A stretch of DNA of 64,000 nt from Nautilus pompilius (lineage: Eukaryota > Mollusca > Cephalopoda > Nautilida > Nautilidae). This document shows, piece after piece, positions 33,401 through 45,400 of this stretch. A program made the position numbers and the translations under genes. Each line of letters starts with the position of its first letter. The first letter of the stretch is position 1. The notes beneath the pieces are model-generated. The model did not search any database, was not told the origin of the DNA, and saw only the letters and a list, made by a program, of their open reading frames with translations. The stretch lies in contig JACATO010000318.1 of the NCBI GenBank assembly GCA_018389105.1, positions 1,530,501 through 1,594,500 on the forward strand. Direction: 5' to 3'.

Positions 33401-36400
33401 AATAATTTCATTATTAATGCATTCTTTTGTTAGTTTCATTCCCGTTTTTTCCTCAGTCTCAAGCATTCCAATTTTTTGACATGGCCTACAATCAAGTTTT
33501 TTTTTTTTTATTTTGTATAAATTATCCAGTCGTATTGTTTGCAGAATTCATTTTTTCGTCTGAAGTCCAACATTTAGGCCAATTATTAGCATGTTGTTCT
33601 TCAACACTAAAAGATGAAGATGCTGAAGCAGTAAAAATTGATTCTAGCTTATTATTTCTTCTTTGTTATCATTGGATTTTCTTCCTTTAAGCATGGCAGA
33701 TGAAAAATAACTCGTTATCATTTTACTTTGTATAAAGTGCCACAGCTCCAGCATACATAGCAAAAGGTTTATCACAATGTAACATGCAAAATGACAGCTA
33801 AGGTTACACTCCATAAACCGAGCAATAGTATTGCATGCCCCCCTAATGTTTCCAGACTGCTCTACTGAAAATTATAGACATGCACACTTGGCATGTGCAA
33901 AAATATTCACATATACTCACAGTTTTATATTTTAAAATTGTTTTGTATCTAGTATCTGCCTGTGTTATTATTTTTATACATAATATTACATTCAGAATGC
34001 AACAATGTAACAAGTAGAATGTTACATTCTACTTGTTTCATAAAACACAAAAAATTAGAATTTCCTTTTCTTAAGATGATCACAAGATTATTATCAAATT
34101 TCACACTTTAGTAATAATATAGTGGGACTCTTATAAATTACTTTTATTTTTGTATTTATAAAAAAAAATGGTGCTGGTACAGCATACTGCTATGTACCTA
34201 CAGAAAAAAGCCTTGCATTTAGTAATATCATAAGGACAATGAAGAGTCAAAACCTACACATCCTAAAGTCACTTGACCTTTAGCTTATATGGCTACCTTT
34301 GTCTTGCACTGCTGCAATACACTTGTGTCTCATACTGTTTATCAGACATTTGATGCAGTCTTGTGGCATTATGTTCTGTCAATGTTTGTTGCAGTTTTAG
34401 AATGATTCCAGTAGTATGTGGTCATTGTCCAATGCACCTAGAGATTTTCTCCCAGATGTTCTATTGGGTTTAGGTTGAAGAAACAAGTAGGCCATGAAAA
34501 AATTGATATTTTCCTCTTGAAGGTGGTTTATGGCTGTTCTTGCATGATAGGCTCTTGCATTATCATCTGTGAAGGTGAATTATTACCATGATAGTGTACA
34601 AATGGTATCACAATAGGTCTGATAACTATCCAGGAAGCACAGACCTGTAACTGTTCTATCAAAGAGAATCATTCACTTTTGTGGTCATATGATAGCACTC
34701 CAGACTATCACATTGCTACTCTTGAAACAGTTTAGCACATTACATTTGATATTACATTAACTTTTTTCTCACCAAAAAGAATGACATCAGAAAAATGAGT
34801 TCAGTGTAGATTAATTCTAGCACACAACCAATCTTGCTCTCTGGTGTGCTGCTATTAGGGATGTGCTGTGAAATACTGGATGTTTATTATGTAAATTAGC
34901 AGGGTGTAGCTGATTTCATATACTCTGGTTGGAAATATGGGTTCAACAGACTTGCCTAAATTTGTTCAAGATGGAACATGTTGATATAGTGCAGTTAGTT
35001 CAAGCCAGATAAGTGTTGTAACAGTTATTCTAATGGTCAGTATGGCAATAGAACCTTCTGCCAGGTCTTTTTGTGAACTGAACCAGTGTCACTTTATTTC
35101 TTCTAAATTCAACATTCTGTTACATTAATTTCAGCAGTCATATTTTTTTGTCTGCTTCCAGTCTGTAGCCAAACTATAACTAGGTATTGCTTCTCACCAG
35201 TAAGTCATTAATTGTTTGGCACCTTCATTATGTGAGCACCCATGACAGGTTTTATACCAAATTTTAACATTATTATGCAGATTTTGAACCAACTGACTAT
35301 GGTATAACCACATCCAGAAATGAAAATCCATATGTATCACTTGAAGAAATAGAATTGTTAAATGACTCGAGCCTTGGGTTGACAAAGTGTTGAAGGAGCA
35401 TATGGCACATTCTACAATGGCTTAAGGGAGTGGAGGCTTTATACAAAATATCTCTACCTCATTTTATTTACTGTTTATATTGTTTTGTTTGAAAAAGTAT
35501 ATCATATTGGTTCTAACTGCTGCCTGGGTGTTTATTGAAACTTATCAAAATTTTTAAGTTTTGGGTGGATGATTTTAAGGGTAAAAGAAAAAGAAAATAT
35601 GCCGAAAACATTGAAACTCCAATCTTCGTGTGATCAGCAACAGTAGTGAATTGCTATATAGGAAATAGATTATATGAGAATATTTCTAAATGAAAAATAC
35701 AAGCCAAGCACAAGTCTATGTGTAAAGAAAAATATTAAAACATCATCAAAACTATGCTACTCACAGGTGCATTGTCAGTATCTAAAAAGAAAGAAAGAAA
35801 ATCATACAGCACATGCAATTAAAAAGGCAAACTATCTTGAAAATATTTTATCACTTTGGGAAGAGATGAAAAATAAATTTTAAGTAAAATTTAAATAAAC
35901 ACAAAAGAACACAAATGAACTGCACTTGGTTTTGCACAGTTTTATCACTGAATCTAACTTTACTGAGTTACTTTAGACTTTGTCATGGCATTGTTTTAAT
36001 AGCTGTTTTTGTCTTGTGCTGCACTGCAATGTGAATCCTGGAAACTCCAATGCATTATCATCTGAATCAAAATCCATATTCCACAGCATATCTTTTGAAG
36101 CATATATACTTAGGGACATTGGATAGATCTGTTGTCTTGAAACTTTTACTGACCATAGAAGACAAGGAATTGTATGCATCCTTTATTTACTAAAAGAGGC
36201 ATGACTCATGTGCCCATCCTTTTTTTATGTGTACTCTCTATTTACCATCTAATTGTCTCAGCTACTATTACTACACTACTACAGCCACCTAGAATCATTG
36301 CAGTGTCTGAGTTGTAGTTACCCTGCATTTGTTTGCTCATTGTTTCATTTACTGCCTCTGTTCTCTAAGCAAGATGCTTTCAGTAGGGTAGCAACTCATA

Positions 36401-39400
36401 TTTTGCAGTCAATAGAGAATGATTTCTTTCATTCAACCAATTATTTGGGTTCATTCTGACTAAAAAATTTTCAGGAATCGATGATGCTAATAGTTTTCAT
36501 TTTAAAATTAGGTGTGATAGTTCTGACCTACTATCCATTTTTCTCACCATGACTGTCAATCTTTTCATGCTCTGTTGTTTCCATTAACATGATTTTTTTG
36601 CCAGAGTAGTGTAGTCATAGTGACCAGTATGTTGGTATAGACAGCTGTCTTTCATCCTTGTTTCAGATATTGGCAACAAAGTACTTGTGTCATCACATTC
36701 TAATAATGTATTAGTGGGATGTTTTCCCTTCGTGGTGTTGAGGAAGTTTTTGTGCATTAGTTGCTTTCTCTATCTATTTGCAGAATAATCTCTTTGGTCA
36801 GCGAAGGTACAAATTTCTGTGCTTCAAGTTTCATTTGTTTTCCTGCGATTCATACGCCACAATCGTGATGGTCAGAAAATCACTCAGAAGATGTTGACCT
36901 ATTTTAGCATGGCAGATCTGTAATCAGTTTTCCTTCTTAAGCATGTTTTATCCATTCAAATCAAAATCTTTTTTATTCCACACCAAATCTTCTTACTGCC
37001 TTACTAATTTCTGTAGACTTTGTGTAGTTTGTGGCACCTAGTTTAGGTAGTTAGCCATCTTTAGCATGCTTAGTCTTTTGCAGACAATACATGACTGATA
37101 TGAGAATTTCACATAAATGAGTCAGCATGTGGGAAAGAATTGGTGTAGTTAGCCATCTTTAGCATGCTCAGTCTTTTGCAGACATAATACATGACTGATA
37201 TGAGAATTTCACATAAATGAGTCAGCATGTGGGAAAGAATTGGTTTTGTAGTAGGAAAACCTAATATACTAAATCAGAGTTTCTCGAACTTTTTTGGCCT
37301 ATGGCCCCCTTTTAAAACCCCTTGTACCATCATGGCCCCTTTAAAGTCTAAATAAGAAAAAAAAAAAATGTGGCATGACATGTAATTGGGACCCTCCAAA
37401 CTTTGATGTACCTTATGTATATGTACCATAACCAATTCAAAGTCCAAGAAGGTTGCTTACTGCAACAATATCACAGTAACTTATAAGAAATCACAGGACT
37501 GAACAGGGGCCTACTGTTAACTGTCAGTTAGTTTGAAAATGCGCTAATATTTACAATACCAAAAAGGAAATTGTATGCCTGACTGTAGAAAGTGGAAATT
37601 TATGTCCCACAATGGCCTAATTTCTTTGTGTGGCCATGCAGATATGTACTATCACTAAGAGGCCATATGGCTCTGAGAAATGTTGTGCCAAATTATAGCA
37701 AATGGTGATCTGACATAATGCACAAATGATTAGCAATGTGACATTTACATGCCAAAACAAGGAGTGCTTTTCAAAGTAATACAAAATAAGGCAGTATCTT
37801 GTGATTGCTACAGAGACAATGTAACTATATAGGTAGAGAGGTACATCACAAACAATAGGTAAATATCACAAATAAACAATCTCTTTCTATTGCTGTTGAG
37901 GATGTTTTGATATTGAAAAGGAATATGAAGCAGGCTACATTCTGATTAGAACTGAGATGGTTGTAAAATTTTTGTTGCCAAAATATTCCTAAGGAAGGGG
38001 TGAGCATTTATTTTTGGATATTTATGATTGCACATGAGCATTTTTTTACATCTTTTGGTGGCTGAGGAATGGACATTTATTAGAGCATGAGGAGAAACTA
38101 GAACCAATATGGTATATATAATCAGTGAATTAACTTATGGAAAATTAAATCTATTTTATCCAGTGTTTTTGTAGAAATAATACTACAACTGCAGCATGAA
38201 TTTCATTGGTAAATACTTGTAAATGAATGGGTTAGACACAATTGTAATTACTTGAAAGTTTCTTTATAAAACAGTGGATGAAGGATATTATACACAAAAA
38301 GATGTTACTGTATAAATGCAACACCAATCTAATTTGCATAGTTTTTTGTTTATTTGTTTATATGTAAACTAGGAATTAAAATTAATATTTCAAGGCAATT
38401 AATACAATATTTTTTCTGCTTTTTAGAAACCTACAATTGTGCTTGCTTTGTTTTTTTATGACTTCAGGATGTTCATTACATGACAACTTCACCCAATGAA
38501 ATTCCCACATTCTTAGCCAAAAAAATGGCAAAGGTGCGACAGAGACGAACAAGGGGTCGAAAATTGCATGTGGAGTAAGTTGGTTTTTTTTACCTATTTC
38601 TGCAGTCACATTTAGATAATATCTGATAGTGAAAATTCTTAATAATTGACAAAAAATTGAAAAATTTAAAGAGAACATTTTTGTTTCTTTATTCTGCATG
38701 ATTCAAATAAAATGTATCTTTTCAAACTTAGAGAAACTAATTTTAAAAATAAATTATTGTTTATGAAAGTTGATTGATTTTAACTTATTTACATCTAGTG
38801 GCAATTTTAAATTTATACTACAAAAAAGATCTCTTTTTTAATTCTTACTTTTCAGTAAAAATAAAGTTTGGAGATATTTCAGCCTAAAGATATTAACTCT
38901 GTTTGGAAAAGAACTATTAATATAAACCAATGTAAAAAGAACAAGTACATACCATAAATAGTCTCAGTTGGCAAATAACCATATCAAAGAACAGGAAATT
39001 TATAGAAACTGTTAGAGGAGCACATAGTCAGGCACTGGGATGTTGATAGAAGTAGCAGGAAATCTTTACAGCCCTGGATATCTTTTGTTAACTGTTAACA
39101 TGTCATTTATTCAGTTCGCTAAATGTTCATGTGTGTTCTGGACACCCACAGTCAACAGAATGGCAACTTTTGTGCTGTGAAGAAGAGGTATGGAAACAAA
39201 CCCTAACAATCAGCTGAAAATGTGGCACAAGACACAAGCCACTTCTCACCCCCCCCCCAACCACCACCACATACATACACACAATGTCTGTCATTGACTG
39301 CAACAGACAACACAGATGCTAGCATGTGCTTTTCTGTTGCACACTATCAAATTTTTTTTTTCTGAGTGCAACTTTTATGGTTCTTAGACTAGTAATTTAT

Positions 39401-42400
39401 TGGTGTGGCTTTTCATTGAATCATCTGCATGCCAGGACAAAATATGGAGGACTACCTGTCATAGTGTTAAGTACAATATGGGCTATTGGATGGTCACAAC
39501 CATTGGCCTATGAAGAAACTATAACTTCTGTACAATACATCAACATTTTCCCTGCCTGTCTATCAATGGTCATTTTTCAAAAGAGGGCAATATTTTAGCG
39601 AAATATGGTGACCCCCCCCACTCATGAAATTTGTGCAATACAATGGTCAAAAGTGAGTCGTTGCATCACAATTCTGTCTTGACCTGGCCAGTCACCTGAC
39701 ATAAACTCCATTAAGCATGTGTGGCCTATCTTTGACCATTTTCTGTGAAAGTGTTCTCTTAAACCAACTTCCTGGGACTACCTAATACATATTTTGTGTC
39801 AGAAATAGGTTATAGTTCTACTTAGTAGGATTGCTGATCATGTCCACACAATGTGTCAGTGTGTTGGTTCTGTCTTACATAAGGCAAAAAAGGATAGCCC
39901 CAAACTTATAAGCCTACTACTTTTTTGCCAGCACTATATATGATTCTCAAATAAACAGGTGTTCCATCAAACTTGGATGTTTATGTACTTGAGTTAAGTC
40001 TTTGTAGTTAATAAAGAAACTTTTATTGACTTCTGAGTAGAGAAATATTCACAAGTTTAAACAATTTATTTAAGGGTAAAGCATTTCATTTTTATAAGAA
40101 TTTTCAGGAATGGATTTTACTTTCATTTTAGAGTTAGTTTCTTTGAAATATATATATATTTGTGGGATTTTTGTTTCTGTTTGCTTTTTGTAGTACCTTT
40201 CATTAAAAAACAACAACAGTAACTGCTCAAATTTTCTGCAAATTTAATGATTAAAATAATCAAAATACACAATAGTATAAGCCACTCCAAGAGGGGACAT
40301 CTGCTTTGGCAACATGGAATTAGGGCAGGGGAATGTATATACAGGTTGAGAATCCATTATTTGAAATCCTTGGGGCCGAATGTGTTTCAGATTCTGGAAT
40401 TTTTCGGATTTTGGAATATAGATATACCAGCATAATTTGGTAGCTAACCCACTGGGAAGTGGGGACTAGGGCACAAGTTCATATACAACATTATAACTGT
40501 ATATGGATACGTATAGCCTACAGGTAGTTTTATGCAATATTTTAAAATCATTTTGTGCATGAAACCATAAGAAAGGTAAGCTACCACTACAGTAGGCCTA
40601 CCGGTACCGTAGGAGTAGTTGCAGACCTTTTCAACATTTTCCAAGTATATTCACACCAACAAAAAAGCACAGAAAAAGCACAAAAATTGTGGTGAGTAGT
40701 GCACATATGTTGGGACCTGCACATCACCCAGGAACATTCTGGAATTTTCCACTGGAGGCACTCCAAAAATATTTCGGATTTTGAAGCTTTTCGGTTTTCA
40801 GAATTTCAGATAAGGGATTCTTGTCCTGTAATTCCTCCCCCCAAAAAAATATATTGAAACAATTGATACCTCAAAGTGCCACAAATAAACATGGAGTCTA
40901 TCATTATTCATGTTTCTCGGTTATACATTGTTTTATAATTTTCATATTTTTAGTTAAACAACTCACATTTCGAAACAAGACTGTCGACAAGGATTGGGAG
41001 CTAAACCTGCTTCAAATAATAAGGGCCAAATTCATACACATTTGATTTTAATTAAATTTCATCATATTTATGATAATTACTAAGTTATATATAATGATAT
41101 TTAAAATGTTTCATAAAATTTCTAGAATCCAAATATTTTATCCTCAAGTCAGTTATAAACAATTTGAGTTCTGAGAATAAACTTTGATATCTTAAACACT
41201 CTTCAAAATATTTAATTTTATATTTTTAATATATTATATAATAATGATTTATTAAATCCAATATTATTAAATTATAAATTAATGATATTTGAGCTGAATC
41301 ATGAAATTCTCAGTCAATATAGCAGCCCAGTATTATGCTCTTCTTACTGCTAGAACTACTGATGTCTTTATGCATACAAACTCTGTTAAACTATCTGAAG
41401 TATGAGAGTTAGTGTTTGGACTATATTCATTAAATCCATTTGATTCAGAGTATTTTTTAACTGTGATCAAAGATTTATTATTGTATTTTTGATATAAAAT
41501 CAATAGTTAAGGTCTCATTGCTATGATTGGGTCAACATTTTTCAAGGAAAATTCAAATGATTTGGAGCTTATTTGAACAAGAATAAACCAGAGCAAAGAA
41601 GTCTCTATTGCCAAATGCATCCTCTAAATTTAACTGTTTAAGACTGTTTTGGGAGGAAATTTGTTTATGCTTGACTTTTTTTAGTGTTGATGCAAGAGCA
41701 AATTTTCTACAAGATTCTCTAAAACATCTGGCAACAGTTCAAAACCTTGAAAAACATGCTGAATGTCCATCCATTGTGTCCTAGTTGTTTCACAGTTAAA
41801 TTTAATTCTTTAGAAGTGATACAATCACAGCTGGAGATCCTACCTGAAGTACTGGAAACCATAAGAGCAATCACATGACAACACCAAATCTAAAGCAGTG
41901 AGCTTTCAGGAAAAGTTGCAACAATTCAATTTTTTTTCTTACTTACTCTTGAAAATAATCTTGAGGGTTTTCAAAATTACTGACAAGACCTGTAAACTTA
42001 TCTAGTCTGAAAGAACATCATCTGGAAAAGTGAAATTTTTGGAACACACAGTTAAAGAACTTATTTGTCTGAGAGATGAAAAGCTGCTTAGACAATAATA
42101 TGAAAATCTACAAACTTTTGAACTTGAAAGATTTTCATTGAGTTTATTTCTGTGAAAATGTTGACACAGTTAACATTTCAATATATTTATGCATAACAAA
42201 AAAAATAATAGATATCTATTTTGATATTGATTGAAAAGGTCTTGTCCTCATGCTAAAATGAAGTTCCAAAATCTGATTTAAAATCTTTTTTTGTAAACAT
42301 TTTGGCAATGAGTTGGATGAGTTGAAACTCCAATCTCAACTGGTTTGGACAATCTTTCTTAACTCAAAGATGTATCTACCATTACTGAAATCATACTGGT

Positions 42401-45400
42401 CATCAGAGAAACTGAAATAAAATGTATGATTCTTCAACTTGTGCAAATTTGAAAATTGTGTTTTCTGTCACCTGTGACCACAGCTGTTCCAGAGTGATGT
42501 TTCAGCACTGAGAAGACTTAAAACTTACTTGCATAGCACAATTTTGCAACAGGCACTCAATAATTTCCTTGTTTACCATCATATCCACACAAAGTTGATA
42601 AACTTGATCTTAAAAAATTTGTGACTAAAATTTGTAAAACATCTGCTCTTTTGGATATGTAAATATGTGCCTTTTTAACCCATCTTTCTGTGTTAATAAA
42701 TATACTTACAGAAACAGCTTTTTCACACTTCAATAACTAAGTCATAATTCCTTAAAATATTTCTTTTGAAAATTGCAAGATATTATTGATTTCAAGCAGA
42801 AACTTTTAAATCAAAGTACAATTTTTTAAAGTTATTTTTGTCCCTCTCCATATTCAAATGTTTTTTACTCACTTGCTATAAGTCAGTGAGAAACCAACAA
42901 AATGTTAGTGAAGAAATTTTGTTGGGTTTCTTATAAAATCTTCCTTTTTTTTGCCTGATTTTTATTCTCAGATTTAATTTATTTAATTCATCATGTATAA
43001 AATTTTAAAGTAAAGGAAAAAAAATAAATCAGTGAATAAGATAACACCAAGATAGGACTCGATACTGAACTCATTTTGAGTCTTGCAAAACTTAAAAATT
43101 CAGTATACATATGTAAGAAGTTGATTGTCTAAGTAATGGTAGTTTTAAAATATTTTAATTTTTAGGGTGTTGTTTCAAGCTTAAAATTGTGAAACTTTTT
43201 TTTTTATTTATTATTTCTTACAGTGAAAAAGACTTTATACCAAAAATGAACTTAGTTGATTTGGATCCATCTGAGGATATGAAAACCTACAACCATATTC
43301 TATGTACACCAGTCCAAAACATGTACATCATGGCTGACCTCAGCCCAGCAGACAAGTTAGTACAGTAAAATTAAATGCATATTTAGTGTGTAATATATCA
43401 GTAATTACTACTGGGTTTTTTTAAATAATGAAATAACTTTTTATTTTATTGTATTTACTGCCATTTGAAAAAAAAATGTTTTGTGCATTTGAAACAAATG
43501 TACATTGTGCTAAAGAAAAATTTAAATTGATGTTTCTTAATATTTATGACTTCTAAAATTATATATTATTTAAATAATTGAAAATTAATTAGCAAATCAC
43601 AGTTGACTTATTTGTATGAATAATGACAATATAAAATTTTATTTAATAAAATATCTTCATTACATCTATATAATCTTAAGTTGAAATTATATAATACAGA
43701 ATTATGATTAGTACAAAATTCTGTCAGAATTTTTTAATGGCAGCTTTGATTCATATGATCTTCTCTTCTTTTTCCCTTTGAAATTATTATCTACAACTGC
43801 AAACATTTGATGAAGTATAGCAGCATGGTTACTGCTAACAAGCAATATCATTTCTGTGTTTTTGGAAGACCTAGCACTTTCTCTCTTCAGCAGAAAATCT
43901 AAAGTCTTTCCTATTAGGATTCTTCTGTTTAACTGTGGGTGGAAACCAGAGTTCTCATGGGAAATCCTTGTTAATGTACTGGCACAAAATTGAGAAGAAA
44001 CTGCTAGGAAAGGTTTACCAAACTTATTGGTCTGTAGCTGGGTTCAAACATTGGCGCTAAGGCACGGCAGGCCATTATGCTAAACCTCATACGTACTAGT
44101 TAGTCATCAATTAATTAAAAATTGCTAATGCAGTATTTACAGTACAAATAATAATACTGTGTGTATACAATTTGAAAACTTTCATTCATGTTCATAAAAA
44201 GTCTTTTTTGAAGCAGTCATAAATTCAAGAATGATGACTCGTTTTATAATGTTTGCCTAGTAGCTTTTTAAAGCATAAGTTAAGGATTTATTATGGTTAA
44301 TCTAAGAATATGACTGCAATGATTCTGGCTGTAAGTACTAGTGATGTCTAAATGAAACCCAGCTGAAATAGCATCATTGTATTGGTATCCAGCCAGGTTT
44401 CATTCCAACATCTTTTGTGCATATCTGGTGGTGTTTTATTCAAAGAAAATTTTAAAAAGTGGTTATGCTCCATCATTCAAATAAAATAAATTATAACAAA
44501 ATTTAATGTGTCTTCAAATTAATTTTACTGTTAATATCAGACAGATATATATATTTTTTTTACATAACTATACACAGCTTTCCAACCTTAGCAGATGAGC
44601 ATATACTTTGCTTCATTCAGATTGATAGCAATGGAGTTGTTGCTATCAGACCAGACTTTAATAATGGACCAAAACCATATATTGTAGAGTCTGGAGGAAT
44701 CGGAAGAGGTAAGTTTGCAGCTTGAAAAGATCTACAAAACGAACAGTAAATGAAATACAATTCTAAAAAAGCATAAATAATATAAAAACACTGAAAATGA
44801 GCTCCTGAATTAATTCTGTAGTTTTATTAAGATTTGAGCCTGATAAACTACAGTAACATTTAGCCAAAGTAAAAAAAAAAACCTTTTTTTCATTATTGTT
44901 GCTGTTGTCTCTGTGTTGGTCTCTTTGTTCTTGTTACTGGCCATTTCAAAGGAATTTCACTTATAGAAATTCTTGGAGCACTCAAACCATTGATTTCTAG
45001 AAAGGGTTGGTTGTGCCTACTGTAGCAAGGATTAATAAGTTTCAGATTGCAAATGTTTGAATGCAGGCTAATAATTAATTAAATGGAAATCAGGTTAGTT
45101 TTTTGCTACAAATGTTTGTCTGGAGAAAATGTAGTACTTCAATAATACAAAATTTACATTAAATTTTTCCACTAGTGTTGCATTAGAAATGTTACTGTAG
45201 TTTCTGGTCTGTATACGCAAATTGTGCCTGCCTGTACAATGTTCACACATTAAGCATCACTAGATTTTCTATGCAAATTTCCTGTGTAATCAAAAATGCA
45301 TTTCTGACTGAAGAGTGACCTGTTAATTGATTATATTTTTTCTTTTCTGGTATTGTGATACCTTTCAAAATGCCATGAATAAAGTAGAAACAGTCTATTG

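Larger units (their letters stand above)
30584..38467. other. MKS1 intron 4 (7.9 kb), transposon-rich
   Basis: Sub-features are annotated separately: mariner-like fragment 31.78-32.17 kb, hAT relic 32.16-33.69 kb, Tc1-like relic 34.2-35.4 kb, tandem duplication 37047-37244, and a hAT-like end at 37275. The stretches 30584-31780, 35400-37040 and 37400-38467 contain no recognisable element or exon. Confidence 0.7.
38575..43223. other. MKS1 intron 5 (4.6 kb), transposon-rich
   Basis: Holds a Tc1-like relic (about 38.98-39.95 kb), a TIR-bounded MITE (40342-40828) and a hAT C-terminal relic near 42.5 kb. The rest is AT-rich sequence without recognisable genes. Confidence 0.7.

Noticed and set aside
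33427..33690. 87-codon plus ORF
   Set aside because: Antisense to the KIAA1586-like hAT relic, whose minus-strand translation makes sense.
35400..37040. Possible transposon coding sequence on minus strand (ORF 36179-35973 and nearby frames)
   Set aside because: No motif I can assign to a known transposase, so left as unclassified intron.
43990..44100. tRNA or tRNA-SINE signal (ggttcaaac)
   Set aside because: B-box-like string only; no A box at the right distance and no cloverleaf could be drawn.
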